From assembly GCA_013360295.1 (NCBI GenBank), contig JABWCL010000008.1, positions 58,256 through 122,255 of the forward strand: 64,000 bases of DNA, read 5' to 3'. Shown here piece by piece: positions 32,980 to 41,316 of the stretch. The stretch is from Ignavibacteriaceae bacterium (GTDB taxonomy: Bacteria > Bacteroidota > Ignavibacteria > Ignavibacteriales > Ignavibacteriaceae). The translations under genes and the position numbers were made by a program. Each line of letters begins with the position of its first letter. Positions within the stretch are counted from its first letter, which is position 1. Under the pieces are notes generated by a model. That model was not told the DNA's origin. It was given only the letters and a program-made list of their open reading frames with translations, and did no database searches.

Positions 32980-33959
32980 ACACAGGCGTATGTCACAGCT
33001 GCCTTCGTGAAAGTAAAACTTCTTTTTGCCGCTCCTGCCTGAAGGAACTGACCGGAGGGAGGCGGGTGAGTAACACTCTGAGTTTTTCGCTTTCGGAATT
33101 CAACGATTACAAACTGCGGTCAACTGGAAAGTTTTCAATATCAGGCGTGCAAATAAAGCATCTTCTTAAACTCGAGAAGAATAAGTTTGTTCTCGCCGAG
33201 GCCGGCAGCGAATATATACTAAAACCGGTTCCAAACGGCGCGTTTCAACATCTCGATCAGGCGCCCGCGAACGAACATCTGACAATGCAATTAGCGCGGC
33301 AGTTTTTCGGGATAGATACAGCGGCCAACGCGATTGTTTTTATGTCTGACGGAACACCGGCTTATGTTACAAAACGGTTTGATTTTTCTCCTTCCGGTAA
33401 AAAATTAATTGTAGAAGACTTTACTCAAATTACCGGACTTACTGAAGAAACCGGCGGAACGGAGTATAAATACAAATACAGTTATGAAGGAATCGCAAAG
33501 CTGATATCGCTGAATGTTTCTGCCTCCGCGATAGAACTCGAAAAATATTTCCGAATAACACTCTTCAACTATCTCTTCAGTAACGGCGACGCGCATCTCA
33601 AAAACTTTTCCCTTTATAAAAACGAAGAGTACGGCGATTATCTTCTAACACCCGCATACGATCTTCTTTGCACCAGGATTCACTCTCCTTACGAATCTGA
33701 CTTGGCGCTGGATCTGTTCGATGATGATTTTCGGAGCGAAGGATATAAACATACTTCTAAATACGGCAGCGATGACTTTCTTGAGTTTGCAAGGCGGCTC
33801 GGTATAAAAAGCGAGAAAGCGGTCAACATTTTGAAAAGCTATGTGATCAACTCAAATAAAGTTGATGACTTGATTTCCCGCAGTTTCCTGTCAGATGAAC
33901 TTAAGCAAAAATATTCTGACGTATATAAAAACAAGTTGTCACGGTTAAGCATTACTTAA
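32976..33959 (+). CDS. hipT: HipT-like serine/threonine kinase toxin with N-terminal zinc-finger motif
   Basis: 327 residues forming the HipA kinase core without its N-terminal subdomain. 'STGKFSISGVQIKHLL' is the Ser-rich loop where HipA/HipT autophosphorylate; 'NYLFSNGDAHLKNFSLY' is the catalytic NGDxHxxN; 'PAYDLLCT' holds the metal-binding Asp. HipA-family kinases phosphorylate aminoacyl-tRNA synthetases (HipT: TrpRS) and stop translation. The first 25 residues carry two CxxC pairs ('CHSC', 'CRSC'), a zinc-finger-like extension not expected in the short E. coli HipT. The three overlapping or closely spaced genes form one operon. Confidence 0.85.
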   Translation: MNTGVCHSCLRESKTSFCRSCLKELTGGRRVSNTLSFSLSEFNDYKLRSTGKFSISGVQIKHLLKLEKNKFVLAEAGSEYILKPVPNGAFQHLDQAPANEHLTMQLARQFFGIDTAANAIVFMSDGTPAYVTKRFDFSPSGKKLIVEDFTQITGLTEETGGTEYKYKYSYEGIAKLISLNVSASAIELEKYFRITLFNYLFSNGDAHLKNFSLYKNEEYGDYLLTPAYDLLCTRIHSPYESDLALDLFDDDFRSEGYKHTSKYGSDDFLEFARRLGIKSEKAVNILKSYVINSNKVDDLISRSFLSDELKQKYSDVYKNKLSRLSIT

Positions 33960-34030
33960 CCGCGAAGAAGGTGCGGAGAGCTGCAAAGGAATTATAGATC
34001 AGTTTCCAAAGATTTATTTTCCCCGTATGC

Positions 34031-34101
34031 GCTGTTAAATCTTTTTACACCATCTAAGTGGTTTAATAACATCACATTCCCGGAAAGCTGTTAAATCTTT
34101 T
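34031..34101. promoter_or_regulatory. Two direct repeats upstream of the sigma54 promoter (candidate activator sites)
   Basis: GCTGTTAAATCTTTT occurs exactly at 34031-34045 and 34087-34101, 56 bp apart (between five and six helical turns). They lie 65-135 bp upstream of the -24/-12 promoter at 34166, the normal place for enhancer sites of an NtrC-family activator such as that encoded at 43206-44573. Confidence 0.5.
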
Positions 34102-34165
34102 AACGCTTCTCTTTTTTACACCTTCTGCCGGACTACGATTTTAGTGCTTTTTCGCGGATTTTCTT

Positions 34166-34181
34166 TGGTATGATAATTGCA
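34166..34181 (+). promoter_or_regulatory. sigma54 (-24/-12) promoter of the redox operon
   Basis: TGGTATGATAATTGCA fits the consensus TGGCAYR-N4-TTGCW with one change: GG at 34167-34168 and GC at 34179-34180, spaced exactly twelve bases. It lies 30 bp before the start codon of the first gene (34211). The last gene of the same operon encodes a sigma54 activator with an intact GAFTGA loop, which supports the call. Confidence 0.8.
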
Positions 34182-34210
34182 CTTATTCTTCAGAATTATT
34201 AACGGAGAAT

Positions 34211-35209
34211 ATGATGCAAAAAAGAATTTTATTGGTAGATGATGAGTCGGCGCTGCGCAGATCGTTAAGCCTCGGATTAAATCAGTTCGGTTATGACGTG
34301 GAACCCTGCGAAAACGGACTCACGGCACTGAACACACTCGAAGCCTATAAACAAAATGACATTAGCCCCGACGTCGTTATTCTTGACATTCAGCTTCCGG
34401 ATATCAACGGTAAAAAACTCGGCAGGATAATAAAAAACCGGTATCCTGATACACCGATGTTTTACATCACCGGCTACGCCGAAGAACTTGACCTTGCAGA
34501 GATAGAGGAACTGCAGGCAGACGGACTGCTCGAAAAACCCTTCGATGCAAATGAACTTTCCGGGAAGATACAGTCTGTACTTGAAAGCCACCCCCCGAAA
34601 AAGGAAACTGTAGTTCAGGAGCGCGATACCGCAAAGACCGTATCAGCCTATGTTTTAATTTCCGCGGAAAACGATGAGGAATTTTTTCCTCTCTATCAGA
34701 AACTCTACTTCACTGACAACGTGCTCTACTGCGACGCGGTCCGCGGCGATAAAGATATTTTTCTTTTAATACAGGCAGATAGCGCGGATTTTTGTGAGAA
34801 GTATTTTAACGAGGCCATTCTTTCTATGAAGGGAATTAAAAGCGCTGAATACCTCCCCGTCGGTGTTCCCGTGCTTAACGAAAATATCAGGCAGATTATT
34901 AACTCCGCGGGCATAACAATGTTCGAAGATATGCCGGGAATGAATAAGATAAGAGATAATAAAAAATCTGTTTGCTCTTATGTCGTTGTTGACGTCGAGC
35001 GTGAATATCTGGCAAACCTTTATCCCGTTCTCAAACTGACAGACAATGTTCTTTATTGCGATTACATTTCGGGACACGCTTCGGTTATTCTAATGCTCTA
35101 CGGAACTCAGTTCAGCGAAATTGACAGGATCATTGAAAAGAAGATAAGCAGGCTTGAAGGTGTCATAAAAGTAAAAAAATATCCGGTTATAAATATTTTT
35201 GAGATGTAA
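34211..35209 (+). CDS. Response regulator with duplicated Lrp/AsnC-like ligand-binding domains
   Basis: 332 residues; ACGGAG precedes the ATG. Residues 1-125 are a receiver domain ('ILLVDDESALRRSLSLGLN', phosphoacceptor in 'PDVVILDIQLPDI', 'GLLEKPFDANEL'). Two copies of a ~75-residue alpha/beta unit follow, sharing 'LTDNVLYCDAVRGDKDIFLL' / 'LTDNVLYCDYISGHASVILM' and ending 'IKSAEYLPV' / 'VIKVKKYPV'. They resemble the RAM/Lrp-AsnC ligand-binding fold without its helix-turn-helix. The protein has no DNA-binding domain, so it probably senses a metabolite or couples phosphorylation to a protein partner. It is first in the operon controlled by the sigma54 promoter at 34166. Confidence 0.72.
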   Translation: MMQKRILLVDDESALRRSLSLGLNQFGYDVEPCENGLTALNTLEAYKQNDISPDVVILDIQLPDINGKKLGRIIKNRYPDTPMFYITGYAEELDLAEIEELQADGLLEKPFDANELSGKIQSVLESHPPKKETVVQERDTAKTVSAYVLISAENDEEFFPLYQKLYFTDNVLYCDAVRGDKDIFLLIQADSADFCEKYFNEAILSMKGIKSAEYLPVGVPVLNENIRQIINSAGITMFEDMPGMNKIRDNKKSVCSYVVVDVEREYLANLYPVLKLTDNVLYCDYISGHASVILMLYGTQFSEIDRIIEKKISRLEGVIKVKKYPVINIFEM

Positions 35210-35264
35210 ACCGGCAGCGTGCCCAAAAACATCTCTTAACTATTACATATCCAGAGCAGGATTT

Positions 35265-35816
35265 ATGAACCCCGAAATTGATATCAGAACGGCTGAATCT
35301 GAAGAAAAAGAGCCAACGGCAATACGCGGATTTAAATACGATTTGATCCGTAAGAGGAATCAAAACGGTTCATTAATACTTCTGCTTCAGTCGGCGCAGG
35401 AATCATACGGGTATATCCCCGAAAAAGCCATCTGCTATATCAGCGAACTTCTCTCCATTCCCGCTGCTGATATTTACGGCGTGATCACTTTTTATTCTCA
35501 GTTCCGTTTAAAGCCGATGGGGAAGAACCTCATCAGGGTTTGCGAAGGAACAGCCTGCCACGTCAATAACGCAAAGGCTCTTTTGGAATGCTTCCGGGAT
35601 GAACTTGGCATATCTGTCGGCGAGACAAGCGACGACGGTTTGTTCTCCCTGCAGTCTGTTGCCTGCCTGGGATGCTGCTCTCTTGCCCCCGTAATAATGA
35701 TAAATGATGAAACCCACGGAAATCTGGATAAAACAAAACTTAAAAAACTGCTCAAAGCAGTCCGTGAAAAAGAGCTGTGCGCCTGTAAGCGCAAAGAAGG
35801 GGCGGCGGCTCAATGA
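35265..35816 (+). CDS. NuoE-like [2Fe-2S] subunit (HndA/HydC type)
   Basis: 183 residues from the ATG at 35265; an in-frame ATG at 35199 inside the previous gene is less likely. It has the thioredoxin-like 24-kDa fold: 'LILLLQSAQESYGYIPEKA', 'GVITFYSQFRLKPMGKN', and the four [2Fe-2S] cysteines in 'RVCEGTACHV' and 'ACLGCCSLAPV'. The C-terminus adds a short Cys/Lys-rich tail. It passes electrons next to the NuoF-like flavoprotein of NADH-linked hydrogenases, formate dehydrogenases and bifurcating oxidoreductases. Its stop overlaps the NuoF-like start by 4 bp. Confidence 0.9.
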   Translation: MNPEIDIRTAESEEKEPTAIRGFKYDLIRKRNQNGSLILLLQSAQESYGYIPEKAICYISELLSIPAADIYGVITFYSQFRLKPMGKNLIRVCEGTACHVNNAKALLECFRDELGISVGETSDDGLFSLQSVACLGCCSLAPVIMINDETHGNLDKTKLKKLLKAVREKELCACKRKEGAAAQ

Positions 35817-37573
35817 AGAAAATAAAAGTCGGCTTGGGAACGTGCGGAGTATCCGCGGGAGGAGAACAGATCTTCAATGAAATAAAAAGAATGATCAGTG
35901 AAAAACATATTGATGCTGATATATGCGAGACCGGCTGTATGGGGATGTGTTACGAAGAACCGATGATTGAGGTCGGGGATGAAGATGAAAGTTTTCTGTA
36001 TGCAAAGATGTCTCCTGATAAGATCGGCAGACTCGTTTCTGAACACCTCGAAAACAATCACCCGGTTCACGACTGGATAATAAAAGACAAAGATCATTTC
36101 ACGGAAAGCTCCTTTACCGACAAACAGGTCAGAATAGTCCTCCGTAACTGCGGGGAAATTAACCCAAACTCTTTAGATGACTATACCGGGAGGCGCGGTT
36201 ATGAAGCAATTATGTATGTGCTCAACCACTACAGTCCGCCGGATGTGATAGATATTATTTCAAAATCCGGTTTGCGCGGCAGGGGCGGCGGCGGTTTCCC
36301 GACCGGGCTCAAATGGCGCATTACGAACGGCGTTATCTCCGGTAAGAAATATATCATTTGTAACGCGGACGAGGGAGATCCCGGCGCATTTATGGATAGG
36401 AGTGTGCTCGAGGGTGACCCGCACTCCGTGATTGAAGGGATGATGATAGGCGCTTACGCTATCGGCGCTGATGAAGGGATTATTTACGCGCGCGCTGAAT
36501 ACCCTCTCGCCATAAAAAGATTAAGAACCGCGTTAAATCAATTACGAACCAGAGGCTTCCTCGGAAAGAATATTTTTGGCTCGGATTTCAGTTTTGATAT
36601 TTCCATTAAGGAAGGCGCCGGCGCGTTTGTGTGCGGAGAAGAAACCGCGCTAATCGCATCAGTTGAAGGACGGCGGGGTATTCCACGCATCCGCCCTCCA
36701 TTCCCTTCACAGCGCGGGCTTTGGGGTAAACCCACCAACATTAACAATGTTGAAACTTTCGCTAACGTCCCCTGGATCATACTAAACGGATGGGAGGCGT
36801 TTGCGGCGCTCGGAACAGAGAAAAGTAAGGGGACGAAAGTGTTTGCTTTGGCCGGTAAAATTAAAAGGAGCGGTCTGGTTGAGGTTCCTATGGGAATTAC
36901 AATAAATGAGATAGTTTACGATATCGGCGGCGGAATAAAAAATAACGGTAAATTCAAAGCCGTGCAGATGGGCGGCCCTTCCGGAGGCTGTATCCCCGCC
37001 AGCATGGGTGACCTTAAAATTGATTACGATGAGATCAACAGCACAGGCGCCATTATGGGTTCCGGTGGTTTGATTGTGCTTGATGAGAACTCCTGTATGG
37101 TTGACCTGGCAAGATACTTCTTAAATTTTACACAGCTTGAGTCCTGCGGTAAATGCACCTTTTGCAGAATCGGAACAAAGAGAATGCTGGAAACGCTTGA
37201 ACGCATTACCGTTGGTAACGGAAAACCGGGCGATATCGAGTTCCTTGCTGATCTTGGAAACAAAATCAAACGCTCCTCTCTCTGCGGACTCGGCCAAACC
37301 GCACCCAATCCCGTCCTTACTACAATTAATTATTTCCGCGACGAATATGAAGCGCACTTAAACAAAACCTGTCCCGCTCACCTTTGCCCTTCTCTTATTA
37401 CCTATACAATCAGCGAAGAGAATTGTAAAGGCTGTCTGCTCTGTAAGAAGGCTTGTCCGACCGGCGCTATAACCGGAGCGAAAAAAGTCGTGCACTTTAT
37501 TGATCAGTCTCTGTGCATTAAATGCGGCAAATGTTTTGAAGTCTGTAATCTCGACGCGGTGGTGCTGTCGTGA
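35813..37573 (+). CDS. NuoF-like NADH-binding flavoprotein with C-terminal ferredoxin (HndC/HydB type)
   Basis: 586 residues. The N-terminal ~110 form a thioredoxin-like [2Fe-2S] domain ('LGTCGVSAGG', 'CETGCMGMCYEEPM'). The NuoF core has the NADH loop 'RGRGGGGFPTGLKWR', the FMN site 'CNADEGDPGAFMDR', 'GAFVCGEETALI', and the 4Fe-4S motif 'ESCGKCTFCRIGTKRM' plus 'SSLCGLGQTAPNPV'. The end carries two 4Fe-4S clusters ('CKGCLLCKKACP', 'CIKCGKCFEVCN'). This layout is that of the NAD(H) module of bifurcating hydrogenases and NAD-dependent formate dehydrogenases, in the cytoplasm. No hydrogenase H-cluster subunit is nearby. Its stop overlaps the next gene by 4 bp. Confidence 0.92.
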   Translation: MKKIKVGLGTCGVSAGGEQIFNEIKRMISEKHIDADICETGCMGMCYEEPMIEVGDEDESFLYAKMSPDKIGRLVSEHLENNHPVHDWIIKDKDHFTESSFTDKQVRIVLRNCGEINPNSLDDYTGRRGYEAIMYVLNHYSPPDVIDIISKSGLRGRGGGGFPTGLKWRITNGVISGKKYIICNADEGDPGAFMDRSVLEGDPHSVIEGMMIGAYAIGADEGIIYARAEYPLAIKRLRTALNQLRTRGFLGKNIFGSDFSFDISIKEGAGAFVCGEETALIASVEGRRGIPRIRPPFPSQRGLWGKPTNINNVETFANVPWIILNGWEAFAALGTEKSKGTKVFALAGKIKRSGLVEVPMGITINEIVYDIGGGIKNNGKFKAVQMGGPSGGCIPASMGDLKIDYDEINSTGAIMGSGGLIVLDENSCMVDLARYFLNFTQLESCGKCTFCRIGTKRMLETLERITVGNGKPGDIEFLADLGNKIKRSSLCGLGQTAPNPVLTTINYFRDEYEAHLNKTCPAHLCPSLITYTISEENCKGCLLCKKACPTGAITGAKKVVHFIDQSLCIKCGKCFEVCNLDAVVLS

Positions 37574-40500
37574 ATAAAATTACAATTACAATAAACGGAC
37601 GATCATTATTTGTGGATGAGGGGAAAACAATTCTTGATATAGTCAAAGAACATAATCTTGATGATATACCAACACTCTGTTACGATAACCGCATAGAGCC
37701 CTGTACATCCTGTTTTATATGCGTTGTTGCGGTTTCGGGCGTTAACCGGCTTCTTCCCTCCTGTTCAACAGCCGCTACAGACGGAATGGTTGTAACAACA
37801 AACAATCCGGAAATTCGGGAATCGAGGAAAACCGCGCTGGAATTGATTATGTCTAACCACTACGCGGACTGTATCGCCCCCTGCAGCAATAAGTGCCCCG
37901 CGGGCGTTGATGTGCAGTCATATATTTCCCTGATCTCAATGCACAAATACGGTGACGCGCTCCGCCTGATCAAAGAAAATAACCCGCTCCCTCTTTCAAT
38001 TTGCAGAGTCTGCGTTAGGGAATGCGAGGCGGCCTGCAGACGTAACCTGCTTGATGAACCGGTAGCGGTAAATAACTTAAAACGGTTTGTTGCCGACCTG
38101 GATTCCGTGAATATGTGGGTGCCTGAACTGAAGTGTAAAAACGGTAAACGTGTCGCGGTTATAGGAAGCGGCCCCGGCGGTTTGAGCGCTGCTTATTACC
38201 TCGCGGTTGAAGGTTTTGAAGTACAAATATTTGAAAAAGCCGATAAGCCGGGGGGTATGCTGCGGTACGGAATACCCGAATACCGGCTTCCTAAAAATAT
38301 TTTAGATAAAGAAATAAACTGGATAAAAAATCTGGGAGTTGAAATAACTACCGGAAAATCTCTCGGCACTGATTTTTCCCTGGATGATCTGTTTAATTCG
38401 GGATTTGATTCCGTCTTTCTTGCGCCCGGCGCTCACAAGGGTACACGCCTTGGGCTTGAGGGTGAAGAGACGGTAAAGGAAATACTTTCGGGTATAGAAT
38501 TTTTGCATAGTGCGGCGCCGGGTAAAGGAAGCGATCTCCGGGGAACCGTTATTGTTATTGGCGGGGGTAACACCGCGATAGATGCCGCCCGCACCGCGCT
38601 CCGCCTTGGCGCGGATAAGGTTCAGATTGTCTACCGGCGCAGCATAAAGGAAATGCCGGCTCATCCGGAAGAGATAGATGCCGCAATGAAAGAGGGCGTT
38701 GAGATAGTCTTTCTCACAAATCCGGTTGCGCTGGAGCTTAACGAGGGTAAACTGCGCGGTGTTAGATGCATTAAAATGGCGCTTGAATCCGCAAAACCGG
38801 GCGAGCGCCCCAAACCGGTTCCCCTCCCCGGTTCGGAATATAAATTAGAATGCGACTATATAATCAGCGCGATCGGGCAGGCGGTTGACGGTTCTTTCGC
38901 GGATAAAGACAATATTAAACTGAACAAATGGGGCAATATAACGGTCAACGAGGCTTCGCTTGAGACTACCGTTCCCGGAGTATTCGCGGGGGGTGATGCC
39001 GTTACCGGTCCCCTGACCGCCATTAACGCGATCGCCCAGGGAAAGCAGGCGGCACAGCAAATAAAAAAATACCTTATCCCCGGAAGTAACGGCAAATCAA
39101 ATTATCGCTATTACAGCTTCAAACACAACCTGAGTGAAATCAGTGAAAGAGAATTTGAATCCGCAAAAAGATTATCCCGCGTTCATCCTTTTGAGTTACC
39201 CGTTGATGAAAGAATCTGTGGTTTTGACGAGGTTGAATGGGGCCTTACCGAAGATCAGGCGCTTGGAGAAACCGGGCGCTGCCTTGAGTGCGGCTGCGAG
39301 GAATACTCCGACTGCAGGCTGCGGCTGTACTGTGATGAATACGGCGTTGATATTACGAAGTACAAGGGTGAAGTAAAAAAATACAAGCCCGACAGAAGCC
39401 ACCCCTTTATCGTACTCGACCCAAATAAATGTATAAACTGCGGAATATGCGTTAAAACCTGCGGAGAAGTTCTGCGGGTATCGGCGCTTGGATTTGTTTA
39501 CCGCGGATTTAAATCCGTGGTTAAACCCGCAATGGAAAAAACCCTTTCGGAGGCGGGATGTATCTCCTGCGGTAACTGCATTGATGCCTGCCCGACAGGC
39601 GCCATTTCCGAAAAATTTCCCTTTAAAGTTCTTGGTACTCTCCCAAAGGAAAATATTTCCGCGGTATGCGGTTTCTGTTCACTCGGGTGCACTGTAAATT
39701 TCAAGAAGATTTCAAACGATATTTTCTTTGCGATTGGAAACGGAGATAACCCTTCGGGCTCATTTAATAACGGGTATCTCTGCTCAAAGGGGCGCTTCGG
39801 GCACAGATACCTGCTGCAAAAAAACCGGGTGCTTGATCCGGCAATTCATCTCAATGGTGGTTTTAATAATGTAAGTTACAGCGATGCGGTTGATTTTACA
39901 GTTGAAAAAATAAAATCCATAATCAGGCAGTACGGGCGTGATTCCGTTGCGGTTATGGCATCCCCGAAACTTTCTAACGAAGAACTGTACCTTCTTCAGA
40001 AATTCACGCGTACAGGACTTAAAAACAATAACATCCACAGCTTTTCGCACCTTATTTATGATGATGAATTAAACTCACCGGATGAGATGCTGGGATTTAC
40101 CGCTTCAACAACCCGGCTTGAAAGTATTGATAAGGCGGGAGTGATAGTTTTGGTGAATTCCAATCCCGCCGAGAACAATCTTGTTCTTGACATGAAACTC
40201 AAACGCGCGCAGAAAAACGGGGCAAAGATCGTTATTTTTAACTCGTGTGAAACCCGAATGAACCGCTATGCTGATCTTTGGATTGATAACAAAAAGGGTT
40301 CTTCCTCGCTAATCCTTAATACCGTAATCAATTACCTGATACAAAACAATATACCTCGCCAGGCTATCCATAATCTCGATGAATTAATTAATAATACAGC
40401 CGGCTATTCTATTGAGGACTCCTCCCGCAGATCCGGGACGTCAAAAGAAAAGCTCCTCACGCTCTGCCGGTTGCTTTCACCTACGGATGAAGAGATTTTA

Positions 40501-41310
40501 TTTATTTATGATCTTGACTATAAAACCGAGAAATCAGAGAATGATCTTAAGGCTATCTGCAATTATTTTCTTTTAACCGGCAGAATTAAAAAGGAAAATA
40601 ACGGTTTGTTATTGCTCCGGGCTTTTAGTAATTCCACCGGCTCGTTTGAACTTGGCGCTGTTCCGTATTACCTTCCCGGTTATATTACGTTCACGAATAA
40701 AGCCGGAATCAAAACCATTGAAAAGGAGTGGGGTTGTTCTCTCGCGAACATCTTTGCTCCGGGTAATCTTAAAAGCAAACTGGATGAGGGTAAAATAAAA
40801 GCGCTGTTAATATTCGGTGAAGATCCGCTGCTGGACTGGAATAACAAGAAATATGTTAAATCCGCCGATTTTGTCCTTTCGGCGGGTTCATTCTGGAACA
40901 GTACTATGGCTGAATCAGATATCGTTTTTCCGCTCTCTACCCCGGCGGAACAGTCCGGCACATACACCCGGTGCGATAACAAATTTCAGCTCTCACACGC
41001 GATCACAGATCCGGTTAATCCGGTTACTAACATCGCGCTTATTGCAGCGCTGGCACGCTGTTTCTCCCGCGGTTTTGAATATCGTGAAGCAGATGACATC
41101 CGGCAAGAAATTGTAAAAACCGACCGTTTCAGGGGAAGTTATTTTAATGACGGCAGCCCCGTTGCCGATTATTTCCTGGATCAGTATGACATAAATAACG
41201 CGGTGTTTGGTTTAGCGCGCGCCCCGCACAGAATTTATAATGTGCCTTATCCCCCGCTCCATTATGAGGAGAATTACTATATTAACAGTGTAAAAAGCAA
41301 AATACATTGA
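37570..41310 (+). CDS. Fusion oxidoreductase: 2Fe-2S ferredoxin, GltD/NfnB-like flavoprotein, ferredoxin, molybdopterin-oxidoreductase fold lacking the metal-ligand Cys
   Basis: 1246 residues in a single frame. About 1-75: plant-type [2Fe-2S] ('CTSCFICVVAV'). About 95-180: N-terminal Fe-S region of GltD ('CIAPCSNKCPAG', 'CRVCVRECEAACRR'). About 190-510: FAD/NADPH part ('VAVIGSGPGGLSAAYYLA', 'VIVIGGGNTAIDAARTALR', 'GVFAGGDAVTGP'). About 615-680: two 4Fe-4S ('CINCGICVKTC', 'CISCGNCIDACP'). About 695-1246: formate-dehydrogenase/NuoG fold with its 4Fe-4S ('CGFCSLGC', 'YLCSKGRFG'). Where formate dehydrogenases have Cys/Sec before 'ARxCH', it reads 'NNNIHSFSHLIY', so it probably binds no Mo/W and makes no formate chemistry. 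With NuoE/NuoF it could couple NADH, NADPH and ferredoxin; that is inference. Confidence 0.85.
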   Translation: MNKITITINGRSLFVDEGKTILDIVKEHNLDDIPTLCYDNRIEPCTSCFICVVAVSGVNRLLPSCSTAATDGMVVTTNNPEIRESRKTALELIMSNHYADCIAPCSNKCPAGVDVQSYISLISMHKYGDALRLIKENNPLPLSICRVCVRECEAACRRNLLDEPVAVNNLKRFVADLDSVNMWVPELKCKNGKRVAVIGSGPGGLSAAYYLAVEGFEVQIFEKADKPGGMLRYGIPEYRLPKNILDKEINWIKNLGVEITTGKSLGTDFSLDDLFNSGFDSVFLAPGAHKGTRLGLEGEETVKEILSGIEFLHSAAPGKGSDLRGTVIVIGGGNTAIDAARTALRLGADKVQIVYRRSIKEMPAHPEEIDAAMKEGVEIVFLTNPVALELNEGKLRGVRCIKMALESAKPGERPKPVPLPGSEYKLECDYIISAIGQAVDGSFADKDNIKLNKWGNITVNEASLETTVPGVFAGGDAVTGPLTAINAIAQGKQAAQQIKKYLIPGSNGKSNYRYYSFKHNLSEISEREFESAKRLSRVHPFELPVDERICGFDEVEWGLTEDQALGETGRCLECGCEEYSDCRLRLYCDEYGVDITKYKGEVKKYKPDRSHPFIVLDPNKCINCGICVKTCGEVLRVSALGFVYRGFKSVVKPAMEKTLSEAGCISCGNCIDACPTGAISEKFPFKVLGTLPKENISAVCGFCSLGCTVNFKKISNDIFFAIGNGDNPSGSFNNGYLCSKGRFGHRYLLQKNRVLDPAIHLNGGFNNVSYSDAVDFTVEKIKSIIRQYGRDSVAVMASPKLSNEELYLLQKFTRTGLKNNNIHSFSHLIYDDELNSPDEMLGFTASTTRLESIDKAGVIVLVNSNPAENNLVLDMKLKRAQKNGAKIVIFNSCETRMNRYADLWIDNKKGSSSLILNTVINYLIQNNIPRQAIHNLDELINNTAGYSIEDSSRRSGTSKEKLLTLCRLLSPTDEEILFIYDLDYKTEKSENDLKAICNYFLLTGRIKKENNGLLLLRAFSNSTGSFELGAVPYYLPGYITFTNKAGIKTIEKEWGCSLANIFAPGNLKSKLDEGKIKALLIFGEDPLLDWNNKKYVKSADFVLSAGSFWNSTMAESDIVFPLSTPAEQSGTYTRCDNKFQLSHAITDPVNPVTNIALIAALARCFSRGFEYREADDIRQEIVKTDRFRGSYFNDGSPVADYFLDQYDINNAVFGLARAPHRIYNVPYPPLHYEENYYINSVKSKIH

Positions 41311-41316
41311 CATAAT

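Noticed and set aside
39640..41310. Calling the 1246-residue protein a formate dehydrogenase
   Set aside because: The Mo/W-coordinating Cys or Sec before the ARxCH motif is absent, so the fold is more like NuoG.
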